Origin: CAZJAH01 sp964544155
GTDB lineage: Bacteria; Bacteroidota; Ignavibacteria; Kapaibacteriales; UBA2268
Direction of reading: 5' to 3'
Assembly: GCA_964544155.1 (NCBI GenBank)
Contig: CAZJAH010000019.1
Coordinates: forward strand, 1 to 55,830
Length of the DNA stretch: 55,830 bases
Below, one piece after another: positions 26,227 to 34,854 of the stretch. The notes below the pieces were generated by a model, which worked only from the letters and a program-made list of their open reading frames with translations, searched no databases and was not told where the DNA came from. The first letter of the stretch is position 1. Each line of letters starts with the position of its first letter. Made by a program: the position numbers and the translations under genes.

Positions 26227-27078
26227 TTATTTATTGCTTTTATAGAAATATCCGTTTTTCAGGGCTTTAATCACAGTTAGAATATCCCGCGGTTTTCCGG
26301 CAGCTTTCATCCAGGCCGCGGCATAAGCAAAAGGCCTGAGAAGCCTTACCGGCACAGAGCCGTGTAAAACATCAATAGCTATCAGGTTCCTTATAACGAA
26401 GTAGCTTTTCCAATCGAATTGCTTATTTTGCATATTATATTTAATCAGCTTGCTCATTTTTGCTTTAGTAAATATTTCGAGTTTATAGCCTGCTTTTTTC
26501 GCACGTATGAAATACTCGCTGTCATCACCGTAAATGAAGAAATCCCTTTCGGGAAGGCCGATTTTTTCTACCAGGCTCCTGTGGAATAAAGGGCCTTCGA
26601 ATGTAGGGCCATCAACTGAAATTCTTTCTTTATCAAGATGCTTTTCGGAAAGTATCTCTACCCATATTGACTTAAAAGGATTATCCAGGTTGAATTCAAT
26701 TGTATCATTAAGAAATGGCTTATCTTCGACAGTATATCTCAGTGGCATTCTTACGAGTAAAGGATCTTCCGGTTTTGAAATAATTTCGAGCACGTTTTCG
26801 TGAGGAAGTATGTCGTCATCCATAGTCCAAATCCAGTCATGGCCATTATCAAATGCCGCTTTTATGCCTGTGTACTGGCCGCCTGAGCTGCCCGTATTGG
26901 CCTGAGTAATTACATTAAGGCCGGACTGCCTTTCAAGCCATTCGCCCGTTCCGTCAGAAGAAGAATTATTAACTACAATTATTTCATCGGGTTTAACTGT
27001 TTGATTTTTTAAGGCCGCAATAACTTTTTTCAGAAAATCAATTCTATTAAAGGTAATAACTATTGCCGCTACTGACAT
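26227..27078 (-). CDS. Family 2 glycosyltransferase
   Basis: This protein has 283 residues. The GT-A fold is evident from IVITFNRIDFLKKVI at the N-terminus, the nucleotide-sugar-binding VVNNSSSDGT, and the metal-binding DDD in WTMDDDILP. Later segments (GPLFHRSLVEKIGLPERDFF, YGDDSEYFIRAK) resemble the GlfT2/rhamnosyltransferase-like branch. It probably transfers a sugar to a cell-surface glycan; donor and acceptor are not readable. It lies 62 bp downstream of rsmB on the same strand. Confidence 0.88.
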   Translation of the reverse strand: MSVAAIVITFNRIDFLKKVIAALKNQTVKPDEIIVVNNSSSDGTGEWLERQSGLNVITQANTGSSGGQYTGIKAAFDNGHDWIWTMDDDILPHENVLEIISKPEDPLLVRMPLRYTVEDKPFLNDTIEFNLDNPFKSIWVEILSEKHLDKERISVDGPTFEGPLFHRSLVEKIGLPERDFFIYGDDSEYFIRAKKAGYKLEIFTKAKMSKLIKYNMQNKQFDWKSYFVIRNLIAIDVLHGSVPVRLLRPFAYAAAWMKAAGKPRDILTVIKALKNGYFYKSNK

Positions 27079-27140
27079 ATTATGGTTTTTATGAAAATAA
27101 ATAATTTCAAAGATAACATTTTAAAGCGTAAGGAAAGCAA

Positions 27141-28517
27141 TTAAAGCCTTTTTTTGAGCCTCGCGGCAAAAGTTCCGTCCATACTATGGGTGTGCGGGAA
27201 AACCTGGAGGAAGCCATCCTTACATACATCTTCCGGCAGAAAGTTTTCAGCAGGGTCGAGCGTCAATTCGGGATAGCTGTCAAGTATCCACTTAATCATT
27301 TCTGTGTTTTCTTCAGGTTCGATGGTACAGGTGGAATAAACCAGAACTCCGCCCGGTTTTATCAGTTTAATTGCATTTCGGACAATATTTTTCTGGAGAT
27401 TGGTGATCTTTGGCAGGTCGTCAGCATCTCTTGTCCATTTTATATCGGGCTTTTTGCTCAAAGTACCCAGTCCGGAGCAAGGCACATCTGCCAGTACAAT
27501 ATCGGCAGGCTTGCCCGGATCGAATTCCGCTGCATCCCCGGCAATCGTTTCTATGGATGAAAAGCCCAGTCTATCGGCGCCTTCCCTGATTTGTCTCAGC
27601 TTTGATTCATATTTGTCAAGAGCTAATATTTGGCCGGTATCTTTCATTAACTGTGCCATGTAAAACGATTTTCCTCCGGGGGCGGCGCATAGATCAATGA
27701 TAAAATCACCTTGTTCAGGAGCAGTCAGAAAGGCTGCCAAAGAAGCCCCGGGGTCCTGAATTGTTATCAGCCCGTTCTTGAAAATATCCGACGAAGCTAT
27801 GTCGAATCTAGGATTTTTTACATAAAAAGAATCAGGGAAAAACCGGTTATTATAAACCTTAAGTTCTTCTGATTCAAACATAGATTTGATCTCTTCGGCC
27901 GCGGCCCTGTTAGTATTCACCCTGATCGGTATAAGCGGTTTATAATTATTTCTTATTAGAAGCTGTTCGGTTTCTTCGGGGCCGAACTGCATGATCCATC
28001 TTTTTACCATCCATTTTGGGTGTGAATAAATAACGGAATAATAATAAACAAGGTCATCCGGATCGGGATACCTTATGTTATCCAGATTTCTTGCCAGGTT
28101 CCTGAGCACGCCGTTAACTATATTCGCTGTTTTTTCTCCCTGTATGCGCTTAACTATCTCAACGGATTCGTTAATAGCGCTGTAAGCCGGAATTTTATTT
28201 AGGAATTGAAGCTGGTAAAGGCCAACTCTCATAGCGTTTTTGACGATATTCAGGCATTTCTGGTAATCGCCGTGATAAAAGCCGTTCAGAGCCCAGTCCA
28301 GTTTGATTTTCCACCGGACGACGCCGTTTACAAGTTCGGTAAGAAGGCCTTTATCCCTGGGGTCGAGGTCATTATGGGCGAGTTCGTATTTAAGGAGCTT
28401 ATCTATATAAGCGTCGCTGCGTTCTGCGCGGTTTAATAATTTTACTGCAATATACCTTGCGCCGGTCAATCCGTGAGCGCCTCTAAAAATTTCAATATTT
28501 TCTGCAACTTTTTCCAT
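27141..28517 (-). CDS. rsmB: 16S rRNA m5C967 methyltransferase
   Basis: This protein has 458 residues. An N-terminal NusB-like RNA-binding domain (about 15-155) precedes a Rossmann methyltransferase with the SAM motif DLCAAPGGKSF. Two cysteines act in RNA m5C chemistry, in DVPCSGLG (motif IV) and YSTCTIEPEEN (motif VI). The domain pair and length match RsmB (Sun/Fmu). It methylates C967 of 16S rRNA in E. coli numbering. It diverges from the barrel gene at 28615. Confidence 0.93.
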   Translation of the reverse strand: MEKVAENIEIFRGAHGLTGARYIAVKLLNRAERSDAYIDKLLKYELAHNDLDPRDKGLLTELVNGVVRWKIKLDWALNGFYHGDYQKCLNIVKNAMRVGLYQLQFLNKIPAYSAINESVEIVKRIQGEKTANIVNGVLRNLARNLDNIRYPDPDDLVYYYSVIYSHPKWMVKRWIMQFGPEETEQLLIRNNYKPLIPIRVNTNRAAAEEIKSMFESEELKVYNNRFFPDSFYVKNPRFDIASSDIFKNGLITIQDPGASLAAFLTAPEQGDFIIDLCAAPGGKSFYMAQLMKDTGQILALDKYESKLRQIREGADRLGFSSIETIAGDAAEFDPGKPADIVLADVPCSGLGTLSKKPDIKWTRDADDLPKITNLQKNIVRNAIKLIKPGGVLVYSTCTIEPEENTEMIKWILDSYPELTLDPAENFLPEDVCKDGFLQVFPHTHSMDGTFAARLKKRL

Positions 28518-28568
28518 TTAATTGTGTCTATGTTAAAAAATAATCATTGATCAAACCGTATTAAAAAA

Positions 28569-28586
28569 TATTAGCTTTAGCTAATA
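28569..28586. promoter_or_regulatory. 18-bp palindrome between divergent rsmB and barrel gene
   Basis: A perfect inverted repeat TATTAGC-TTTA-GCTAATA lies between the two divergent starts. It matches the palindrome before zapA at 14 of 18 positions, with the same 7-4-7 geometry, so it is a candidate binding site for a shared regulator. Confidence 0.45.
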
Positions 28587-28614
28587 ATTTAATAATTATT
28601 ACACGTTGGAAATC

Positions 28615-29400
28615 ATGCGCTTATTGTTTTTATTGATTATAGCCATTTTGCTTGTCGGAAGCCCTGAATTACATGCTCAGGTATCAACACCCCTTGCACC
28701 TGTAATGAAAGAAAACAAAATTTCGATAGGAATAATTGCCGGTATAGGCCTTAATTTCCAGACAGGCGCGTATCTGGTTGACTGCGAGGGCTGCAGCTTC
28801 GAGTCCGGTGATCAGTTCGGATATTCATTCGGGGCTATTTTTGATCACAAATTAAGCGAAAATTTTTCGACAGGTATTTTTGCTTTATTTGAAAACAGGG
28901 GAGTAAACAGCTACTACGAAGAGCTGGAATCTTTTTACCTCGAAGAAATCGATGAAACAATCAAAGTAAGAATGTCTCACGAATCAGCCTTAAGCCTGTC
29001 ATATATTAACGCTGTGCCCTACTTCGCTTATCGCCCGGTTAAATTTCTGACTTTCAGGATGGGATTATCCCTGGCCATTCCGCTCAGTTCAAATGTCACT
29101 CATGACCAGTCGCTCTTGACCGATGAAGTAACTCTCAGCAGCGGAGAAGTAATGAAGGTAGATATTGCCGCTGGCGGTACACAACGAGTTCAGGATAGCG
29201 AAGTAACCGGGCTTTCAAACCCTGTCATATCATTACTGCCCGTTGTGGCTGCGCACATACCGCTGGAAAGAAATGTATTCCTGAGCCCCCAGTTCCATTA
29301 CAATTTGCCTTTCAATACCACCTCCACATACGGAGAGGATTTCAAAGTGCATACCTGGAGATTTATGATGGAACTAAGAATGGCATTTTATACGGAATGA
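28615..29400 (+). CDS. Outer-membrane beta-barrel protein
   Basis: This protein has about 261 residues. A signal peptide runs to about residue 22 (ending ELHAQ). The remainder shows alternating strands with glycine and aromatic residues, such as IGIIAGIGLNFQTGAY and SFGAIFDHKLSENFSTGIFA, typical of PorT-like or OMP_b-brl barrels. A CEGC pair occurs near residue 50. The frame extends to TTG 28606, but ATG 28615 gives a proper signal peptide. Function is unknown. Confidence 0.75.
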   Translation: MRLLFLLIIAILLVGSPELHAQVSTPLAPVMKENKISIGIIAGIGLNFQTGAYLVDCEGCSFESGDQFGYSFGAIFDHKLSENFSTGIFALFENRGVNSYYEELESFYLEEIDETIKVRMSHESALSLSYINAVPYFAYRPVKFLTFRMGLSLAIPLSSNVTHDQSLLTDEVTLSSGEVMKVDIAAGGTQRVQDSEVTGLSNPVISLLPVVAAHIPLERNVFLSPQFHYNLPFNTTSTYGEDFKVHTWRFMMELRMAFYTE

Positions 29401-29681
29401 TCCCCGGCTTTAATTGCTGTTGATCCTGCGGCTTATCTAAAAAATACAAGCTCCTGTATATTTATTTAAATTATTCTATTTATATTGAATAGAATTTATT
29501 ATATTTAACAGCCGGTGGCTTGAATGTACATTATGAGACATTTAGATGCTATTGGAAGATGATATTAGGGAGAAATTTTACGCGCAATCATCTTCGGGAT
29601 TATTCCCCGGCCTGTCATTATCAATAAATAAAGGACAATTTTATTAAAATATTTCTAATAATATTTTGATGGTAGGAGCTT
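29401..29681. other. Intergenic leader of the PD40/OmpA gene
   Basis: No gene was found. It contains a 9-bp perfect inverted repeat (GAAGATGAT 29555-29563 with ATCATCTTC 29587-29595) in the probable 5' untranslated region, without a T-tract. Otherwise it is AT-rich spacer. Confidence 0.4.
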
Positions 29682-32339
29682 ATGCAAAAATACCCGGTTA
29701 CTATTTTGAATATCATTCTGCTGTTTGCTCTTGGCTGTATGCCGGCAATGAGCAATAATAAAGACAATAAGCAGAATAAAGATTACTATTTGTACGCCGC
29801 GATGCTTGATCCGGCAGAAACGCAGCAGGATACCGAAACAGCGGCAGATGATGAAGGCATACTTTCGAATCAGCAGATCAGGATAATTAACCTTGGCCCG
29901 GTCGTAAACCACGAAGGTTATGATTACGCGCCAACGGTTAGCGCAGACGGCCGTACACTTTACTTTGTCTCTAACAGGGAAGGAAGTAAACTGCTTAAAG
30001 GCGATGGTGATCCATCACATGATTTCTGGGCGACAACTAAAGAACACCGCCTTGATACAGTATTCACCCAGCCTTATAATATTGATAAAGTTGAAGAAAA
30101 AAATGAGATTGGCGTTAATACTATTTATAATGAAGGCGCGGCATCCATAGCCGCGGACGGCCAGTCGCTTTACTTTACGGGCTGCAACAGGCCCGACGGA
30201 TTAGGGCAGTGCGATATCTACAGCTCAAGAATAGAGGGTGATAAGTGGTCAAGGCCGTTTAACCTGGGAAGAAATGTGAATTCGAAAAATTTTGATTCAC
30301 AGCCCTCTATTGCCCCCGATAAAAGCAGGATATATTTTGTGTCAACCCGCGAAGGGCCGAACAGTGACGGCGATGAAGAATACTCTAATTTCGATATTTG
30401 GTATTCCGACTGGGATTATGATATGGAAGAATGGAAGCCTGCAAAAAATCTCGAAGCTATAAATACTAGCGGGCAGGAAGCTTCCCCCTTTATTGCGGCG
30501 GATAACCAGACTTTATTCTTTGCTTCGAATAACCATGAACCTAATTACGGCGGGCTGGACTTTTATGTTACAAGGTATGACCCCGTAACCGATTCATGGT
30601 CAAAACCGCAAAATATAGGTAAGCCCATTAATACAAATGAGGACGAGCAGTTTATTACTCTGCCTGCTTCAGGCGATATTATTTATTTTTCTTCAACAAG
30701 GCAGGATTATTCCGGCTACCAGGGCAGCCTTGACCTCTTCATGGCATTTGTACCTACATTTTTCAGAGCTGTGCAGATAGTTGGTACTGTTGAAGATGAA
30801 TGTACAGGAGAGTACATACCTGCTGCCATAGAAATAAAAAATCCCGTTACCGGCAGGATCGTCAGGGATACTTTGACAATGGACTACAGGGAGTTTGAAA
30901 TTATCGTTACTAATGACGCTTACGGCGATCCCCGTGATTCCATTATGTTCATAGATTTTGAAATAACTGCAACTAATCCTAAATACGGTAGTAAATCGAT
31001 TATACAAAGGGTGGAAAAACCCGAATTAACCCAAAAAGAAGAAGAAGCCGAATCCGTAGCTGATGTTATCAATGTTAAAGTTACTCTGGGTAACCGCCCC
31101 GTAGTGGAAACACAGATAGCAGAGGCTGACTATATTTCGAGGACAAAAGCTGATAATCCCGAGCTTGCCGGTTACAGCGGCCTGGTTATGGAAGAAGTAA
31201 AAACATGGGATCTTTATCCACTGCTGAACTACATTTTCTTTGAAAAAGGATCCTCGGAAATACCGGACAGGTATATACTCTTTGATTCACCGCAGCAGGC
31301 AACAATGTTCGCCGATACCACAATTCCCGGCGGAACTCTGAATAAATACTACCATGTGCTGAATATTTACGGCTTCAGAATGAACCAATTCCCCGATGCC
31401 GAAATTGAGATAGTCGGCTGTAATGACGGCCGAACACCGGAAGAAAAAGAACCCGGCCTATCGAAAAGCAGAGCTGAAGAAGTATTTAACTACTTCAAGA
31501 ATATCTGGGGGATAAGCGAAGACAGAATGAAACTTATTATTAGAAATGAACCTAAAGTTCCATCAAACCCCAGAGACTCCCTCGGTATAAGGGAAAACAG
31601 AAGAGTTGAAATCCTCTGTGACGATTGGGAAATTATGAAACCGGTTTTCGATAAGGATCCGACTATTTTCCCGCAACCCGAAACCATGCAGTTCGTTATG
31701 GATAACGGCATTGAAGATGCCATTATAGCTTCCAGACGAATTGAAATAAAAAGAGGAACGCAGGAGTGGAACACGCTTACTGATATTGGCTTGACAGACA
31801 AGAACTATACCTGGGACTGGACGAACTCAGATATGGAATACCCCGACGATGAAGTGCCTTATACTGCTACTTTGATCGTAACCACTGAGGGAGGGGCAGA
31901 ATGTGCTTCCGATCCGATCAACATTCCCGTAATGCAGGTTTCTACCGAGCAAAAGAAAGTAGTCATTGGCAGTGATTCGACACTCGAGAATTACAGCCTT
32001 ATACTTTTCCCGTTTGACCGCTCGGACGCCGGCCCCCTCAACGAAAGAATTATGCGCGAGTATGTTTATGACCGCTGTAAACCGACTTCAAGGATACAGG
32101 TAATCGGCCATACAGACGTTGTCGGGCTTTATGATCATAACCAAAGGCTTTCTGAGCGCCGCGCGAATACTGTTCACCGCGGGATAATGGATCAAACTAA
32201 TGGTAATTTCGGTTCACTTATGAAAGAAGGCGTAGGCGAAGATGACCCTCTTTATGATAACTCTCTGCCTGAAGGCCGTTTCTACAACAGAACCGTGCAG
32301 GTTATTATAAGGACTCCTGTTTCAGAATACGAACAATAG
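29682..32339 (+). CDS. PD40 propeller protein with two OmpA-like domains
   Basis: This protein has 885 residues. The N-terminus has a hydrophobic signal with a possible lipobox ending LALGC, so a lipoprotein is possible. Residues 70-370 carry TolB/PD40 WD40-like repeats (YAPTVSADGRTLYFVSNREG, SQPSIAPDKSRIYFVSTREG, SPFIAADNQTLFFASNN). A beta-sandwich follows, then two OmpA-like peptidoglycan-binding regions: about 520-650 (ending LGIRENRRVEI) and about 770-880 (VIGHTDVVGLYDHNQRLSERR). It probably links the outer membrane to the cell wall; similar proteins occur near T9SS components in the phylum. A terminator follows. Confidence 0.87.
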   Translation: MQKYPVTILNIILLFALGCMPAMSNNKDNKQNKDYYLYAAMLDPAETQQDTETAADDEGILSNQQIRIINLGPVVNHEGYDYAPTVSADGRTLYFVSNREGSKLLKGDGDPSHDFWATTKEHRLDTVFTQPYNIDKVEEKNEIGVNTIYNEGAASIAADGQSLYFTGCNRPDGLGQCDIYSSRIEGDKWSRPFNLGRNVNSKNFDSQPSIAPDKSRIYFVSTREGPNSDGDEEYSNFDIWYSDWDYDMEEWKPAKNLEAINTSGQEASPFIAADNQTLFFASNNHEPNYGGLDFYVTRYDPVTDSWSKPQNIGKPINTNEDEQFITLPASGDIIYFSSTRQDYSGYQGSLDLFMAFVPTFFRAVQIVGTVEDECTGEYIPAAIEIKNPVTGRIVRDTLTMDYREFEIIVTNDAYGDPRDSIMFIDFEITATNPKYGSKSIIQRVEKPELTQKEEEAESVADVINVKVTLGNRPVVETQIAEADYISRTKADNPELAGYSGLVMEEVKTWDLYPLLNYIFFEKGSSEIPDRYILFDSPQQATMFADTTIPGGTLNKYYHVLNIYGFRMNQFPDAEIEIVGCNDGRTPEEKEPGLSKSRAEEVFNYFKNIWGISEDRMKLIIRNEPKVPSNPRDSLGIRENRRVEILCDDWEIMKPVFDKDPTIFPQPETMQFVMDNGIEDAIIASRRIEIKRGTQEWNTLTDIGLTDKNYTWDWTNSDMEYPDDEVPYTATLIVTTEGGAECASDPINIPVMQVSTEQKKVVIGSDSTLENYSLILFPFDRSDAGPLNERIMREYVYDRCKPTSRIQVIGHTDVVGLYDHNQRLSERRANTVHRGIMDQTNGNFGSLMKEGVGEDDPLYDNSLPEGRFYNRTVQVIIRTPVSEYEQ

Positions 32340-32365
32340 GATCAGGTGCAACAAACAATAATCAA

Positions 32366-32395
32366 AAGGGCTGCCGTCATGGCAGCCTTTTTTTT
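32366..32395 (+). terminator. Intrinsic terminator after the PD40/OmpA gene
   Basis: A perfect 7-bp stem GGCTGCC/GGCAGCC with a 5-nt loop, flanked by A and eight T. Confidence 0.9.
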
Positions 32396-32621
32396 AATTA
32401 TTAAACGATCGTAAAACGTCTTTTAAAATTATTACAGGCAAAGCATCATATAGTCGAATTATAATTCCTGATTATCACAAGCAATAAATCATTCAAAAAT
32501 TATTACTAAAATTATTAATTTGATGGGCTGCCCGGAACTGATTATTATTCAATAAAAAAATGAGCTATCGTCATTATTTTTCCTTGCGCTCATAAAATAT
32601 TTATAAATAAATACTTATAAG

Positions 32622-33917
32622 ATGAAAGGCCCTTACGCCATAGTTGACGTGAACAGTTTCTATGCCTCATGCGAGAAAGTTTTCAAACCCTCGATCTGGC
32701 ATAAGCCCGTTGTTGTTCTTTCGAATAATGACGGCATTATCATAGCGCTTTCGAAGGAAGCCAAGGACAGGGGCATTAAAATGGGCGATCCCTTCTTTAA
32801 GGTAAAACCTATCCTGAAAAAGCATGATGTGCAGGTCTTTTCATCTAATTACGCACTTTACGGGGATATGTCGCAGCGGGTGATGACCACTCTAGAACAG
32901 TTCTCGCCAAATGTAGAGATATACTCCATCGACGAAGCCTTCATGGACCTGAACGGCGTGATAATACAAAAGCCGATGGCAGAATTCCTCAAAGAGGTGA
33001 AGGATACTGTATTCAAATGGACCGGCCTGCCCGTATCGATCGGCTCAGCGCCAACGAAGACTTTATCCAAGATAGCCAATAAATTCGCCAAAAAACATAA
33101 GGAATGCGGCGGCATTCTCGATCTATGCGGTTTAAAGGATTACTCCGATTATTTAAAACAGACCCCGGTAAGCGATATTTGGGGTGTGGGAAGGCAGTAC
33201 GCGAAACTCCTTAACAGGCACGGCATATTCAATGCCTGGGAGCTAAGCCGCGCCAATGATAAATGGATAAAGAAAAACATGACTGTCATGGGCCTGCGCA
33301 CAGTTTATGAACTTCGGGGCATACCCTGCATAGAAATGGAATACACGCCTTCGCCCAAGAAAGCCATTATTTCGTCGCGTTCATTCAGCAAACCGGTGGG
33401 AACGTTTGTTGAGGTGAAGGAAGCTGTCTCGCTTTTTACTTCGCGCGCCGCCGAAAAGATGCGCCTGCAGAAATCCGCCGCTACCGAGCTTAGCGTATTC
33501 CTCAGGACTAATCCTTTTAAAGATACGCCCCAGTACCACAACGGGGTATTTGCGAGGCTTCCGGTGCCTACGGATTCAACTGCCGAACTGCTGGAATATG
33601 CCGATAAGGCTGCCAGACAGGTTTACCGCGAGGGATTCCTCTTCCAGAAGGCAGGCATTATGCTGGCGGGTTTCGTGCCTATGGATCATTCCCAACTCGC
33701 TATGTTCGACAGCAAAGACAGGATAAAAATGAACCGCCTGACAGAAGTTATGGACCAGGTAAATATGGAAATGGGCTCGGGCACGCTATTCTATGCCGCC
33801 TCCGGCATAAAGCGCGACTGGCACATGAAACGCGAAATGAAATCGCCTCATTACACTACCCGGTGGAATGACATACCCGAGGTTAGCGCGGCAGAACAGC
33901 CCGGCCTCTGGGATTGA
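32622..33917 (+). CDS. umuC: Y-family translesion DNA polymerase, UmuC type
   Basis: This protein has 431 residues. It has the catalytic Asp in YAIVDVNSFYASCE and the SIDEAFMDL motif with Asp-Glu, a steric-gate-like Phe/Tyr in FYAS, a little-finger region, and a C-terminal DUF4113-like segment (MNRLTEVMDQVN ... HYTTRWNDIPEV) as in pol V UmuC. It would copy past lesions during the SOS response. UmuC normally needs processed UmuD as partner, but no umuD- or lexA-like gene is next to it in the window. I do not see a clear LexA box upstream. Confidence 0.93.
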   Translation: MKGPYAIVDVNSFYASCEKVFKPSIWHKPVVVLSNNDGIIIALSKEAKDRGIKMGDPFFKVKPILKKHDVQVFSSNYALYGDMSQRVMTTLEQFSPNVEIYSIDEAFMDLNGVIIQKPMAEFLKEVKDTVFKWTGLPVSIGSAPTKTLSKIANKFAKKHKECGGILDLCGLKDYSDYLKQTPVSDIWGVGRQYAKLLNRHGIFNAWELSRANDKWIKKNMTVMGLRTVYELRGIPCIEMEYTPSPKKAIISSRSFSKPVGTFVEVKEAVSLFTSRAAEKMRLQKSAATELSVFLRTNPFKDTPQYHNGVFARLPVPTDSTAELLEYADKAARQVYREGFLFQKAGIMLAGFVPMDHSQLAMFDSKDRIKMNRLTEVMDQVNMEMGSGTLFYAASGIKRDWHMKREMKSPHYTTRWNDIPEVSAAEQPGLWD

Positions 33918-33998
33918 ATATAGATTTTATGCCTTATATACCAACTCTTTAAAATAATTTCATAATACACAAGTAAAATACGGGGTATACTCAAAACT

Positions 33999-34049
33999 TG
34001 TGGAAAACTCCGTGGAAAACTAAGGTAATTGTGGAAAACTTGTGAAAAA
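33999..34049. other. Cluster of DnaA-box-like sites
   Basis: Four sites in the same orientation lie within 51 bp. On the minus strand they read TTTTCCACA (33999-34007), TTTTCCACG (34011-34019), TTTTCCACA (34030-34038) and TTTTTCACA (34041-34049). Three match the relaxed consensus TTWTNCACA and one has a single mismatch. The following 150 bp is very AT-rich. It could be a replication-origin element or a DnaA-responsive promoter of the gene at 34217. Confidence 0.5.
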
Positions 34050-34216
34050 TCTAATTTTTGTTAATTATCCTTTCATTTATTTTCATTTTAATTGCAAAAA
34101 AATGCTTCTATTCAGTTATTTGAGCGAACATTTTATTTACGATAATTAATAATTATTTATATATTGCCGTAATTAAATTTTCAAAGAATTTCTTTTTATT
34201 CAAGGGGAGCCGGAAT

Positions 34217-34720
34217 ATGAAACTTAAAAGTATACTTTTTTCAGTTTTAATAGCTTCAGTTTTAGTGTTGAGCCCTTTAAACTCAAGTGCGAAGAACTAT
34301 CTTTATTCTATAACAGCCGATCCAATCCGATTCCTGGGATTTGACGAGCTAGTGGTTACTTACGAACAGCAGATAGCCAGGGCCAATTCTTTCACTGTAT
34401 TAGGATCATACCACAGTATAGGTGGTTTAACAGCCTTTGGCCTGGGCGGATCATACAGATTCTATCTGCTGGAAGATAATGCTCAGCCCATAGAAGGTTT
34501 TAGTGCCGGGCCAGTTTTGCAAATGCAGTACTGGTCGCATGATCAGGAGGCTATCGATGACTCTTTCGTATTGGCTGTGGGCGCCGAAGCTGCATACAAG
34601 TTCGTAATACAAAGTTTTACGATAGAACCGAATATTAGGGCGGTGTATGATGTAGTAACGTTCGACGCTCTCACATATGAATACTTTGCTTTCGGGCTTA
34701 ATTTGGGCTATAGCTGGTAG
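34217..34720 (+). CDS. Small outer-membrane barrel protein
   Basis: This 167-residue protein has a signal peptide to about residue 25 (ending NSSAK). It is followed by short amphipathic strands (LVVTYEQQIARANSFTVLGS, FGLGGSYRFYLL, FAFGLNLGYSW) that end in an aromatic residue, as in outer-membrane barrels. It resembles DUF3575-like proteins but I do not assign a family. It is monocistronic with a terminator at 34745-34775. Confidence 0.7.
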   Translation: MKLKSILFSVLIASVLVLSPLNSSAKNYLYSITADPIRFLGFDELVVTYEQQIARANSFTVLGSYHSIGGLTAFGLGGSYRFYLLEDNAQPIEGFSAGPVLQMQYWSHDQEAIDDSFVLAVGAEAAYKFVIQSFTIEPNIRAVYDVVTFDALTYEYFAFGLNLGYSW

Positions 34721-34744
34721 AATTACGTTAATGTTTTCATAAGT

Positions 34745-34775
34745 AAGGCTGCCCTCCACCGAAGGCAGCCTTTTT
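34745..34775 (+). terminator. Intrinsic terminator after the small barrel gene
   Basis: The stem AAGGCTGCC/GGCAGCCTT has a 10-nt loop, followed by T-rich sequence. The stem sequence is the same as at 32369. Confidence 0.88.
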
Positions 34776-34854
34776 ATTTAAAAGGGTATTGAGGCCCTGA
34801 TTAATATTTTTAAAATGTTTCTAAATCCCTTGATTATACGGGCTTTAGATAATT

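Noticed and set aside
29555..29595. Inverted repeat before the PD40/OmpA gene as a terminator of the barrel gene
   Set aside because: It has a 23-nt loop and no T-tract, so it is not a convincing terminator.
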